Source: Paenibacillus_AB hodogayensis
GTDB taxonomy: Bacteria; Bacillota; Bacilli; Paenibacillales; NBRC-103111
Direction: 5' to 3'
NCBI RefSeq assembly: GCF_039536325.1
Contig: NZ_BAAAYO010000020.1
Location: forward strand, 62,001-126,000
DNA: 64,000 bases
Part shown: positions 48,113 to 56,910 of the stretch, piece by piece
Numbering within the stretch: the first letter of the stretch is position 1
Layout: every line of letters starts with the position of its first letter
Position numbers and translations under genes: made by a program
Notes under the pieces: generated by a model
Database searches by the model: none
Told to the model about the DNA's origin: nothing
What the model saw: the letters and a program-made list of their open reading frames with translations, nothing else

Positions 48113-49198
48113 TTATTTGGAAACGTTTTTGGATCTCGCCCGCAAAAACAAATTAAGCACCGGCCGCTTGCTTTTGCCGACAATGCCAATGGCTTCCGCC
48201 CCTAGTTGAAGAATAATCAGAATGACGGCAATCAGCACGACCGCAACCCACTGGGACGTCTGCGACAATAGGATGGCGCAAAGGCCGAAAAACAACGACA
48301 CGCCGTAAATGACCAGAACTGTATTTCGATGGCCGAGTCCCAGTTGAAGCAAACAATGATGCAAATGGTTTTTATCGGCTACGGATATCGGCATCTTGTT
48401 CAGCTTGCGCCGTACGATGGCGAAAAACGTATCCGACAAGGGTACACCAAGTATCAAAATCGGCACAATAAACGAGATCATTGTAGCTTGCTTAAAGCCA
48501 AGGACGGAAAGCGTCGCTAGGCAAAAGCCGAGAAACAGCGCCCCGGAATCGCCCATAAAAATTTTGGCCGGATGGAAATTGTAAAACAAAAATCCGATGA
48601 TGCTTCCCAGCAACAAAGCGCTAAACAAAATAACCGTAACGTTGCCCATCATAATAGCCATGACAAGCATGGTTCCGTTGGCGATTCCGGACACGCCCGC
48701 CGCCAAACCGTCCAATCCGTCAATCAAATTGACCGCATTGGTAACCCCGACGATCCAGAAAATCGTTAAAGGAACGCTTAGCCACTTTGTTTCAAACGTA
48801 TCGCCAAAAGGCAAATTGACCAAATCAATTTGAATATCCCCGTAAAACACGATCACCATCGCCGCAATCAATTCGACCAACAGCTTCACTTTCGGAGACA
48901 AGTCGAATCTATCGTCCAGCGCCCCGACCAATACGATCAACGAACCTCCGATCAGCAGAGCGGATGATACTTGCCAATTCAATTCGTCCGTCATCGGAGC
49001 GATGACGAAGAAAGCCCCCACAAACGCTAAAAATACGGCCAGCCCGCCAAGTCTTGGCATAATGCGCGTATGTACTTTGCGCTGGTTAGGTTTATCTACG
49101 GCTCCTACCATAAAGGCGAACCGTTTTACTGCAGGTGTCAGGATGACGGCTAATACGCAAGCTGCCAAAAAACCGATGCCGTAGTATATATACTCCAT
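48113..49198 (-). CDS. tagO: Undecaprenyl-phosphate GlcNAc-1-phosphate transferase (TagO/WecA, MraY family)
   Basis: A 361-residue polytopic membrane enzyme that starts wall polymer synthesis by moving GlcNAc-1-P from UDP-GlcNAc to undecaprenyl phosphate on the cytoplasmic face. The family aspartate motifs are visible: GALDDRFDLSPKVK, AVNLIDGLDGLAAGVSG, FMGDSGALFLGF and DKNHLHHCLLQLGLGHRNTV (the His-rich loop). About ten membrane segments are seen. Its neighbours csaB and SLH proteins suggest that the product is the secondary cell wall polymer that anchors the S-layer, although wall teichoic acid is also possible. ATG at 49198 has a G-rich but unusual ribosome site. Confidence 0.93.
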   Translation of the reverse strand: MEYIYYGIGFLAACVLAVILTPAVKRFAFMVGAVDKPNQRKVHTRIMPRLGGLAVFLAFVGAFFVIAPMTDELNWQVSSALLIGGSLIVLVGALDDRFDLSPKVKLLVELIAAMVIVFYGDIQIDLVNLPFGDTFETKWLSVPLTIFWIVGVTNAVNLIDGLDGLAAGVSGIANGTMLVMAIMMGNVTVILFSALLLGSIIGFLFYNFHPAKIFMGDSGALFLGFCLATLSVLGFKQATMISFIVPILILGVPLSDTFFAIVRRKLNKMPISVADKNHLHHCLLQLGLGHRNTVLVIYGVSLFFGLCAILLSQTSQWVAVVLIAVILIILQLGAEAIGIVGKSKRPVLNLFLRARSKNVSK

Positions 49199-49394
49199 CC
49201 GACTTTCCCACCCCCGTCTCTGTTACGCAAATCCCCCGATTGCTTTTTGCAGGAGACTAACGGACCAATTATACTCCGAAACGCAAGGAAACTCCACAAG
49301 CGAAAATGAGCAAAAAGTGCTGCTTTTAGGCGGTTATCGAGCCAATTATCGGCTAAATTGGACATTCTCATGGGGCCGAATACCGTTGCTCCGC

Positions 49395-50543
49395 CTATCT
49401 CGACAAAGCAACGTTTTTTCGGTCAACCTTAGTATGCACCATCTCGACAATTTGTTGCGCCGGAAGCCGGGCTTGCTGCTTTAATTGCTCAATGGCTTCC
49501 CTTTTCTCGGTAATCCAGTCCGTCTGATGATCTAAAAGCTGCAAACCCTGGGCCGTTACAGCCTCAGAATCGAAGCTGGAAGTCGAAGCGACCGCCTGCA
49601 TACCCAATCGGTTCAAAAACTGATCGATCTTCGGGTCATAGGAAATGCCTAACAGCGGAACGTGTTGGGAAGCGGCATAAATTAACGAATGGAGCCGCAT
49701 GCCGATTAACAAGTCGCAGGAAGCGACCTCTGCCAGCATATCCTGAGGATGATCAATCCCTTCCCGCATGTCCCACTCTGCATGGTCAGGCAGTGCCCCC
49801 ATCCGTTCAATCACATAACGGGACGCTTTCACATCGTCCGGCATATGGAAGGGAAGCATGCGGATGACGACTGGACGCCGCTCGGCGATCGATCGAAGCG
49901 ACCGAGCCAAGCTATCCAACTCTGAACGGTCGCCATTCCAGAAGCGGACGGAGACGCCGATGACCGGCTTGTCGTTTTTCTTTGTATTCGAACGTAGAAC
50001 GCTCTCCTTTACGTCGAGTCCCATCACAGGATCCGGCACAACCGTTAATCCGGAAGCGCGAACCCCCATCGTTGCCAAAAGATCCGCCGATTCTTGGTCC
50101 CGCACGGAAACGTATGCGCATTTGTTGAACACGTGCCGGATAAACGGGAAGAACATAGACCTTCGAACGGGACCTATTCCTTGCGCATAGATAAAGGTGG
50201 GCTTGCGGAGCAGCTGCGCTATTTTCAGGACGGCCAAATAGTACGGGATTGTCTTGATACCGGTCGCATCCTGCAGCAAACTCCCCCCGCCGCTGATCAG
50301 ACCGTCGCATTCCCGCAAAGCGCGCACAAGCTCGCCGAGACGCATTCTGTGCACAGCCGTTACTCCGTACATAGCCGCCGTTTCCTTCGGCCGGATTGAT
50401 AACACGATCGGCTCGATCCGGACCTGCTGTCGTTCGCCCTCGGCGCGCAAAGCCAACAGAATGGACTGCAAAACGGCTTCGTCACCGCTGTTCCCAAAAC
50501 CGTAATAACCGGAGAGAACCAGCTTTTTCACCGGGTTACCCAT
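49395..50543 (-). CDS. csaB: Polysaccharide pyruvyl transferase CsaB
   Basis: A 382-residue cytoplasmic enzyme that adds ketal-linked pyruvate to the secondary cell wall polymer, creating the ligand for SLH domains. Motifs: VLSGYYGFGNSGDEAVLQSI at the N-terminus, SGGGSLLQDATG, YAQGIGPVRR and the C-terminal half GMRLHSLIYAASQHVPLLGI, which holds the RLH segment typical of GT-B-like pyruvyl transferases. The start ATG at 50543 has AGAGG nine bases upstream and overlaps the end of the DUF5693 gene by 16 bases. Three SLH proteins in this window would depend on it. Confidence 0.95.
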   Translation of the reverse strand: MGNPVKKLVLSGYYGFGNSGDEAVLQSILLALRAEGERQQVRIEPIVLSIRPKETAAMYGVTAVHRMRLGELVRALRECDGLISGGGSLLQDATGIKTIPYYLAVLKIAQLLRKPTFIYAQGIGPVRRSMFFPFIRHVFNKCAYVSVRDQESADLLATMGVRASGLTVVPDPVMGLDVKESVLRSNTKKNDKPVIGVSVRFWNGDRSELDSLARSLRSIAERRPVVIRMLPFHMPDDVKASRYVIERMGALPDHAEWDMREGIDHPQDMLAEVASCDLLIGMRLHSLIYAASQHVPLLGISYDPKIDQFLNRLGMQAVASTSSFDSEAVTAQGLQLLDHQTDWITEKREAIEQLKQQARLPAQQIVEMVHTKVDRKNVALSR

Positions 50544-52555
50544 CTGCGCCATCCTCTCGCTGCAAGTTCCCAAACCGCCACATAAGCCAAGCTAACCACA
50601 ATCCCCAACACGATGCCCATTCCGATCCGGATAAACGAAATATACAGCGGCGTATGCAGATGGGCGAACGTATCGATAATCGAAAGCTGTCCCATAATCG
50701 CTCCGGCAAACAGATAGATGGCGTTGCGGTATTTGACGAACAAATACGCGGCCAAAATAAACAACGGGTGGGCAAATACGAATTCCTTGAAACGCGGCCG
50801 TACGCCCAGACCGTTCTCCAAATACGTTCGGATCAGCTTCTCCATCTGGGTCGCCTGACCTTCGTTGCCCGTACGAGTCAAGTAGTAGTAGGCCATCGCT
50901 CCGAACACGGCCGCGAGTAAGATCCACAACACCGTGATCTTGGCCAGCAAGATCGCCCGAATTCGAGCGACGATACCTTTCAAACCCAAAGAATCTGCAA
51001 ATAGCAAAGCATAAACGGCAACGAGCCCAATCGGCAGCAAATGCAGCAGAGCTACTCCGCGGAATTGCTGGAGCACCAGATAGTACGTAATCCCGCTAAG
51101 CAGTGCGACCACGTAGAGCACACCCACTACCGAAAACATCGACGTTACAACGAAAACTGCAGTGGCCTTCCACCAGCCAAAAACCATCTTCTTTTCCCGC
51201 AAGCGGCTTATATAACGGATCGCCAGCAGCGTCGCAAGCGTAGGCGCGCACACGCCCACTCCAAAGGCCATAGCCTGAACCGCAAGCGAACTGGATAGCA
51301 CGTACAAGCCCAACGATCCCAGCGCGCCAATGACAAAAGCACCGGAAACCAGCATAGGGAAAAACAGACCGATCGTCAAAGCGATCAAAGCCGCACCGCC
51401 AACCATGACTACCGGCTTCAGCGGCGTCAGCCCCGTACCGTACAGGACGAACGGATGAGCCTCGCCAAGCTCATATCCGAGCTTTTCAATGCGGGCAATC
51501 GCCCCTTCCGACGGGTTGTCTTCAGGTCCGGTCAAACTTGTCAAAATATTGTCCAAGTAGTCGTTGATAAACCCTTTATCCATATCTTTGGCAGCCTTGG
51601 TGTTCAAAAACAAGATCCGCAAATTGCGGTCTTTTACGGCCAGCACCAGCTTGTCCGCTATAACTTCAGGCTTCAAGTTCGCTTCCGTTTCGTAGAGAGG
51701 GAACAAACGAACTACATTATAATCCAATTCCTCCGCGAAATGGACCGTGAACCCTTTTTGCGGAGCTTTCAACCGGTCGATAATGGCCGAACCCATGTCG
51801 TATTTTCGCAGCAGCTCGGCTGTTTCTTTTACGTTGTTCAAGTCCGGGTCCTCATCGTAGCCGGTGACGGCGCTGCCATCGAATACGATTCGTTTGATGT
51901 TGCGGTGACTTAGCTTTTTAAGCAAGCCTTCAAGTTCCTCTTCAGAGTAAGGCTGCATCCGGTTGGAAATCCGGGCGATCAGACGGAAACCTTGACCTTC
52001 GAGCATATCCATCGTTATCGGGTCCGGCTCCATCGGTTTGGTGTTCGCTTCCTCGTAAGGCAAGCTAATAATCAGCCCCGGGCGGTTGTTATAGGACCAG
52101 GAATTTACGCTTACTTTAAGGCGTTCCCGGTATGTTTTTTCAATGATCGGCTGAAGCTTGTCCCTCGCTTCATTCGAGGTGAACAGCAAATACGTATTGT
52201 TCTCTCCCGGCGTAATCGGCTTCCCGGTTAGAAGAGAATACTCCTGCGGGGTATACAGTTGGATGCGTCGGCTGTTTTTCAGCTCCTCCAACGTACTCTC
52301 GTTAACGGACATGCTGCCGATGCCGGCTTCCTTCATCAATTTCAGCTTCTCCAGAATGTAAGATTCCGGGTTAGGGCGGTAAATCGATGCATCGAGAAGG
52401 TCGCGGTAATCGAATACGATATCCACCTGATTCGTGGATCTTTCTGTTTCGATACGTTTGTAGACAAGTGGCAGCGTGGCAATCAAGCCAAGCACAACCA
52501 GCCACCAAAGCCATTTTTGGGCCCGTTTATTCACCGATATATATCGCTGAAGCAA
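50528..52555 (-). CDS. DUF5693 family polytopic membrane protein, partner of CsaB
   Basis: A 675-residue protein. One N-terminal membrane helix (WLWWLVVLGLIATLPLVYKR) is followed by an extracytoplasmic domain of about 330 residues with a TIM-barrel-like alternation of strands and helices (IVFDGSAVTGYDEDPDLNNV, KDRNLRILFLNTKAAKDMDK) and then about nine membrane segments to the C-terminus. This is the DUF5693 family, repeatedly found next to csaB in S-layer-bearing Bacilli; its job is unknown. Overlap with csaB implies coupled expression, so polymer export or modification at the membrane is inferred. The start is best taken as TTG at 52555, since AAGGAG lies eight bases before it and overlaps the upstream in-frame GTG (52564). 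Confidence 0.88.
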   Translation of the reverse strand: MLQRYISVNKRAQKWLWWLVVLGLIATLPLVYKRIETERSTNQVDIVFDYRDLLDASIYRPNPESYILEKLKLMKEAGIGSMSVNESTLEELKNSRRIQLYTPQEYSLLTGKPITPGENNTYLLFTSNEARDKLQPIIEKTYRERLKVSVNSWSYNNRPGLIISLPYEEANTKPMEPDPITMDMLEGQGFRLIARISNRMQPYSEEELEGLLKKLSHRNIKRIVFDGSAVTGYDEDPDLNNVKETAELLRKYDMGSAIIDRLKAPQKGFTVHFAEELDYNVVRLFPLYETEANLKPEVIADKLVLAVKDRNLRILFLNTKAAKDMDKGFINDYLDNILTSLTGPEDNPSEGAIARIEKLGYELGEAHPFVLYGTGLTPLKPVVMVGGAALIALTIGLFFPMLVSGAFVIGALGSLGLYVLSSSLAVQAMAFGVGVCAPTLATLLAIRYISRLREKKMVFGWWKATAVFVVTSMFSVVGVLYVVALLSGITYYLVLQQFRGVALLHLLPIGLVAVYALLFADSLGLKGIVARIRAILLAKITVLWILLAAVFGAMAYYYLTRTGNEGQATQMEKLIRTYLENGLGVRPRFKEFVFAHPLFILAAYLFVKYRNAIYLFAGAIMGQLSIIDTFAHLHTPLYISFIRIGMGIVLGIVVSLAYVAVWELAARGWRRWVTR

Positions 52556-52615
52556 ACCATTCACTCCTTGCCACTTAGTCGTCTAGGGTATGTACATGGA
52601 TGTCCAACCCGGAAA

Positions 52616-52677
52616 GCCTCTTCGAAGGCGCTTGACCGAACCGGGCCGAAGCCCGGTGACACGCCCTTCGAAGAGGC
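52616..52677 (-). terminator. Long hairpin with UUCG tetraloop after the phosphohexomutase gene
   Basis: A 13-pair perfect outer stem (52616-52628 with 52665-52677, core TTCGAA) encloses a seven-pair inner stem ACCGGGC-TTCG-GCCCGGT (52640-52657). On the minus strand the loop is the superstable C(UUCG)G form. The tail is TTTCC, so it is a terminator with a weak U-tract or a stabilising 3' structure. Confidence 0.65.
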
Positions 52678-52689
52678 ATTCTCCGCCAC

Positions 52690-54393
52690 CTATGGAAGCT
52701 GATCGATCCGGGACATGACGGCAGACCGCAGACGCTCCAGGCGCTCTGCCGACTCTTCTCCCGTCGAGCCGCGTACGGCAAAATAGGTTTTGATTTTCGG
52801 TTCCGTGCCGGACGGCCGAAGGCAGAACCAGGAGTCGTCCGATAATGTATATTTTAACACATTTTCTGCCGGAAGACCGTCAATGCCCCGCAAGTAGTCC
52901 TGCACGCGCACCACGGATACGCCCGCCACGGCAGCCGGAGGAGCTTGCCGCCAGTCGTCCATAATCGCCGCAATTTTCTCGATGCCGTCCTTGCCTTTCA
53001 ACGTCCGCGATTCCAACTGCTCCTGGAAAAAACCGAATTGACGATAAAGCTCCTGCAAGATATCATACAAGGTTTTGCCTTGACTCTTATAGTAGGCGGC
53101 CGCTTCGCAGATCAGCATGGAAGCCAGCACTGCGTCCTTATCGCGGCAATAGTTGCCGGCCAGATAGCCGTAGCTTTCCTCGTATCCGAACAGGAATTGA
53201 TATTGACCGCTTTGCTCGAACTCCGTCATTTTTTCCCCAATATATTTGAAGCCCGTCAACGTATTCAGAACGCTGACCCCGTAACTCTCGGCAATAACCG
53301 CACCCATTTCGCTGGTCACGATCGTTTTGATCAATACACCGCGCTCCGGCAGCTTCTCTTGTCGCTTCAAGCTGTCCAGCACATAGTAAGCCATAATCGC
53401 CCCGGACTGATTGCCGTTCAACACAACGAATTGTCCGCGGTCGTCCTTGACTACCGCTCCCATCCGGTCGCAGTCCGGATCTGTACCGATAATGATATCC
53501 GCGTTCACTTCTTTGGCCATATGCAGAGCCAGCGTAAACGCTTCGCGCTCCTCCGGATTCGGCGACTTGACCGTCGAGAAATTAGCGTCAGGCAGTTCTT
53601 GCTCCGGCACTACATGCACATGGGTAAAGCCGATTGTGCCGAGAACGTTTCGAACCGACAAATTGCCAGCCCCATGCAGCGGCGTGTACAAAACATGGAA
53701 GTCGTCGCTCACCGATCGAACAACGTCCGGGTGCAGACTAACGCCAGCAACCGCCTGGACGAACGCTTCGTCCACCTCGGCGCCGATCCAGACCAAAAGG
53801 CCTGCCGCCTCCGCTTCGCCGCGCTCCATTCGTTGAATGCGGGCAAGCGTATCGACCGTATGTATTTCTGCCAAAACACGCTCTGCGTCGTGCGGAACCA
53901 GTTGTCCGCCATCGCGACCGTATACTTTGTAACCGTTATATTCCGGCGGATTATGGCTGGCCGTAATGACGATGCCTCCTCCTGCCCCCAGATGCCTCAC
54001 GGCAAAAGAAAGTTCCGGCGTCGGCCGCAGAGACTCGAACACGTAAGCCTTTACTCCGTTTCCAGCCAACACAAGCGCGGCCTCAAGCGCAAACTCCGGA
54101 GACTGGTTGCGCGAATCGTAGGCGATAACCGCCGACGGACGTTCACCCTGCTGCTTGATAAATTGCGCCAGACCTTGCGTAGCCTTCGCAACCGTATAAC
54201 GGTTCATCCGGTTCGTGCCCGCGCCAATGACACCCCGCAGTCCGCCCGTTCCGAACTCCAGATCGCGGTAAAAGCGATCCTCCAGTTCTTTCTCGTCATG
54301 CAGGGAAGCAAGCTCCCGCTTCGTATCCTCATCGATCAAAGGATCGTTCACCCACAGCTTGTATTCGGTCATCGCACGTTCCAGACTCAACAC
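52690..54393 (-). CDS. pgcA: Alpha-D-phosphohexomutase (phosphoglucomutase/phosphomannomutase)
   Basis: A 567-residue cytoplasmic enzyme interconverting hexose 6- and 1-phosphates, feeding nucleotide sugars for wall polymers, glycolipids and glycans. All four active-site loops are present: catalytic serine in IVITASHNPPEYNGYKVYG, metal loop GTDPDCDRMGAV, sugar loop LFGYEESYGYLAGNY and phosphate loop RPSGTEPKIKTYFAV. Length matches B. subtilis PgcA. The start is taken as GTG at 54393 with GGGAGA before it; ATG at 54372 is possible. It lies upstream of the DUF5693-csaB pair on the same strand. Confidence 0.93.
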   Translation of the reverse strand: MLSLERAMTEYKLWVNDPLIDEDTKRELASLHDEKELEDRFYRDLEFGTGGLRGVIGAGTNRMNRYTVAKATQGLAQFIKQQGERPSAVIAYDSRNQSPEFALEAALVLAGNGVKAYVFESLRPTPELSFAVRHLGAGGGIVITASHNPPEYNGYKVYGRDGGQLVPHDAERVLAEIHTVDTLARIQRMERGEAEAAGLLVWIGAEVDEAFVQAVAGVSLHPDVVRSVSDDFHVLYTPLHGAGNLSVRNVLGTIGFTHVHVVPEQELPDANFSTVKSPNPEEREAFTLALHMAKEVNADIIIGTDPDCDRMGAVVKDDRGQFVVLNGNQSGAIMAYYVLDSLKRQEKLPERGVLIKTIVTSEMGAVIAESYGVSVLNTLTGFKYIGEKMTEFEQSGQYQFLFGYEESYGYLAGNYCRDKDAVLASMLICEAAAYYKSQGKTLYDILQELYRQFGFFQEQLESRTLKGKDGIEKIAAIMDDWRQAPPAAVAGVSVVRVQDYLRGIDGLPAENVLKYTLSDDSWFCLRPSGTEPKIKTYFAVRGSTGEESAERLERLRSAVMSRIDQLP

Positions 54394-54449
54394 GCATCTC
54401 TCCCGGTTTCATAATGGTACGGATAACGGTATTAATCGGCTATCTTGGT

Positions 54450-54875
54450 TTACGGATTAGCCAGTGCGAACATCAATTCGCCTTCGGCCACCACTTTTTC
54501 TCCCACCTTGGCGACGCCATGGCCTTTGCCAATCGTGCCCTTCATGCGGGTAATTTCCATTTCGAGTATAAGCGTATCCCCGGGCTTGACTTGATCGCGG
54601 AAACGAAACCCGTCGATGCCGGCGAGCAAGCCGATTTTACCCCGGTTTTCCTCCGAGCTTAGCATGGCTATCGCCGCCACTTGCGCTAGCGCCTCGGCGA
54701 TGAGCACGCCCGGCATTACCGGATATCCCGGAAAATGCCCGACGAAAAACGGCTCGTTTATCGTTACGTTTTTCAACCCGACGGCGCGTACGCCCTGTTC
54801 CACTTCCAAAATGCGATCGACCAGCAGAAACGGATAACGGTGCGGTATCGTTTCTTGTATTTGTTTAATATCCAT
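54450..54875 (-). CDS. fabZ: 3-hydroxyacyl-ACP dehydratase FabZ
   Basis: A 141-residue hot-dog-fold enzyme of type II fatty acid synthesis. The N-terminus IQETIPHRYPFLLVDRILEV and the active-site helix HFPGYPVMPGVLIAEALAQV, with catalytic His and Glu, are canonical. ATG at 54875 has AAAGGGG about 12 bases upstream. It lies in the same region as ywpB (fabZ) downstream of mbl-flhO-flhP in B. subtilis. Confidence 0.97.
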   Translation of the reverse strand: MDIKQIQETIPHRYPFLLVDRILEVEQGVRAVGLKNVTINEPFFVGHFPGYPVMPGVLIAEALAQVAAIAMLSSEENRGKIGLLAGIDGFRFRDQVKPGDTLILEMEITRMKGTIGKGHGVAKVGEKVVAEGELMFALANP

Positions 54876-54977
54876 GATTAAAAACGGCCCCTTTCCCGGC
54901 TTCTGTATAAAATGGCTGCGGTTAACCTAGACTAGTGATGTCCCTTCACGACCTGCAGTAGTGAAGGTTGATATAAG

Positions 54978-55023
54978 GGAGCATAAGTGCGCCGACTCCG
55001 ATATAGTCATGCGCTTATGCTCC
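54978..55023. terminator. Hairpin after pgsA
   Basis: GGAGCATAAG (54978-54987) pairs with CTTATGCTCC (55014-55023) across 26 bases. The plus-strand tail is TTTTATG and the minus-strand tail CTTATAT, so it is a weak, possibly bidirectional terminator; pgsA ends at 55026. Confidence 0.6.
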
Positions 55024-55025
55024 TT

Positions 55026-55550
55026 TTATGTATCCAACGAACGGTCGCCCCGGTTAAGGCTCAAAAACAGGACAATGTATATCACCGACGTCACGAAGGA
55101 TACGCCGACTACAAACCATAAGTACGTTAAAGCGAACGAAAAGTCGAAAAAAATAAACAAAAACGCGAAGTAATACAAAACGGTGGTCAGCTTTCCCATG
55201 CTGTTGGCGGGAACCGTACGCTTGCCGCGAAAATGAAAAAAGGCGGAGCCTGCGATCATGCCGACATCCCGAATAAACATGGCTACGGCCAGCAGCCAAG
55301 GAATCATACCGGATACCAGCAGCGAGATAATGACTGTCAGCATCATGCACTTGTCGGCAAGCGGATCGAGCATGATACCAACCTGCGTAATCTGTCCCCG
55401 CTTCCGGGCCAAATAACCGTCCAATACATCGGTCGCCCCAGCCAAAACGACAATCAGAAATGCCGTCTTGAGATGATTGGTGGTGAAAAAGACGACGTAT
55501 ATCGGGATCAACCCAAATCGAGACAACGTCAAAAGATTTGGCAAGTTCAC
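55026..55550 (-). CDS. pgsA: CDP-diacylglycerol-glycerol-3-phosphate 3-phosphatidyltransferase family protein
   Basis: A 174-residue membrane enzyme that commits CDP-diacylglycerol to phosphatidylglycerol. The CDP-alcohol phosphotransferase signature is intact: ATDVLDGYLARKRGQI followed by GIMLDPLADK. Four to six membrane segments follow. The start GTG at 55550 is chosen because the sequence then reads MNLPNLLTLSRFGLIPIYVV, the usual PgsA start, and GGGGGAGAG lies six bases upstream; the longer frame to 55580 lacks proper spacing. Other CDP-alcohol transferases (cardiolipin synthase type) are less likely. Confidence 0.87.
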   Translation of the reverse strand: MNLPNLLTLSRFGLIPIYVVFFTTNHLKTAFLIVVLAGATDVLDGYLARKRGQITQVGIMLDPLADKCMMLTVIISLLVSGMIPWLLAVAMFIRDVGMIAGSAFFHFRGKRTVPANSMGKLTTVLYYFAFLFIFFDFSFALTYLWFVVGVSFVTSVIYIVLFLSLNRGDRSLDT

Positions 55551-55604
55551 CCGTTTCTCTCCCCCGGATCTTACTTCCACACCTATCCATTATACCGTTG
55601 TTAT

Positions 55605-55635
55605 CCCAAAAATAAAACTCCCCGGACCGGGGAGC
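55605..55635 (-). terminator. Terminator after the EpuA-like gene
   Basis: CTCCCCGG and CCGGGGAG form an eight-pair stem on the minus strand, followed by TTTTATTTTT. It ends the transcript containing flhO, flhP and the EpuA-like gene. Confidence 0.92.
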
Positions 55636-55723
55636 GAAGGAGTTGTCTTTCATTCGGCCTGACATGCGGGCCGGCTATAGATTGAAGATCATGGAGAAGC
55701 GCTCCAATCGGCAGAGTCCAAGT

Positions 55724-56002
55724 TCAGTTGCCGAAAATCAGATCGAACACATGCCTCCATGTCGTCCATTCCCAAACGTCCGCCCCGCTTTTACCGCCGA
55801 TATAGGCATAGCCTACCCATAAGCCGACGAGCAGTGCCACCGCACATAAAAACGGAACGAGCAGCGCCCGTAAAATCCACAGGATGATGCGAACCCAGCG
55901 CCGCTTCAGCTTGCGCTTCGATTTTGGCTTCTCCTGCTGTTTTGGCTTTTCCTGCGGTTTCGGCTCCAGTACGGGGTGGACGTTTGTTTCTTGATCATTC
56001 AT
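55724..56002 (-). CDS. EpuA-like small membrane protein (PF11772 type)
   Basis: A 92-residue protein with a Lys/Pro-rich N-terminus (PKPQEKPKQQEKPKSKRKLK), one hydrophobic helix (IILWILRALLVPFLCAVALL) and a conserved C-terminus GYAYIGGKSGADVWEWTTW. This is the pattern of the EpuA family, often labelled RNA polymerase subunit beta for historical reasons. It has no polymerase motif and a membrane role is more likely. ATG at 56002 follows GAGGAGG, 23 bases after flhP. Confidence 0.8.
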   Translation of the reverse strand: MNDQETNVHPVLEPKPQEKPKQQEKPKSKRKLKRRWVRIILWILRALLVPFLCAVALLVGLWVGYAYIGGKSGADVWEWTTWRHVFDLIFGN

Positions 56003-56025
56003 TGCGGGCCTCCTCGAACGTCGAA

Positions 56026-56898
56026 TTAGCCGCGGAGTGTATTGGCCAAAGACATCATAGTGTCGGCGGATGTGAGCGCTTTGGCGTTCAATTGGAAAGC
56101 CCGCTGCGTCAACATCAGCTCGGTCATTTCTTCCGTCATATTTACATTGGACTGCTCCAGAAACCCTTGTCGCACGCTTACTTTATCCGCTTCCGGATTG
56201 GCCCCGTCCAGAGCGACCACCCTCAAAACTCCCCCAAGCGCGGGATCGACGGAATCCGGGAGCTTATATAAGTTGTCTCCCATGTTCTCGAGCCATTGCG
56301 GACGTACGACCTGTACCAGCTTCAACGCCCCCGCCGGAACCGGTGGCTGCCCAGGGTCCAGATCGTTATAAGCGGTAACGGCCCCGTCCGCACCGATCTG
56401 CAGCCGATAGTTGTTTGGTATACGGATAGGCTGATCGTCGGTTCCCAGCACCAGATGTCCTTCGGCCGTCATCAAATAGACGTTCGCTTGATCATCGGGC
56501 AGCTCTTTGAGAGTGAAAGACCCGTCGCGGGTCCAAGCCGTCTGCCGCGTCGGCTGACCGTCCGCGCCGATTCCGGGGATCGCGACCTCAAAGAGGGCGT
56601 CTCCTTCAATCGCCAGGTCAGTAGGCCGATCGGTCTGCTTGAACGAGCCTTGGGCCATCAAGGTTTGAATCTGCCCGATTCTGGCTCCCCAGCCTTGAGT
56701 CAATCCGAGCGGCGACAACCGTCCGGCCTGCTGAAACGAGTCGGGTTGACGCATCGTGGTCGTCAGGACGTCGTGAAACGTCGCTTCCTTCCTTTTAAAG
56801 CCGGTCGTCCCGATGTTAGCCATATTGTTGGCAATAATATCAAGCTTCTGCTGAATTCCCTGCATGGAGACGTATGAGTTGATCATCGAATGGTTCAT
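56026..56898 (-). CDS. flhP: Flagellar hook-basal body protein FlhP (FlgG-like)
   Basis: A 290-residue rod/hook-family protein. The N-terminal motif LDIIANNMANIGTTGFKRKE and the C-terminal motif MTEEMTELMLTQRAFQLNAK, ending KALTSADTMMSLANTLRG, are characteristic of FlgF/FlgG-type proteins. B. subtilis FlhO and FlhP are required for rod/hook completion, and this gene follows flhO 12 bases downstream, next to mbl as in B. subtilis. ATG at 56898 has GAGAGGG upstream. Confidence 0.92.
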   Translation of the reverse strand: MNHSMINSYVSMQGIQQKLDIIANNMANIGTTGFKRKEATFHDVLTTTMRQPDSFQQAGRLSPLGLTQGWGARIGQIQTLMAQGSFKQTDRPTDLAIEGDALFEVAIPGIGADGQPTRQTAWTRDGSFTLKELPDDQANVYLMTAEGHLVLGTDDQPIRIPNNYRLQIGADGAVTAYNDLDPGQPPVPAGALKLVQVVRPQWLENMGDNLYKLPDSVDPALGGVLRVVALDGANPEADKVSVRQGFLEQSNVNMTEEMTELMLTQRAFQLNAKALTSADTMMSLANTLRG

Positions 56899-56910
56899 CT
56901 GTTATCCCTC

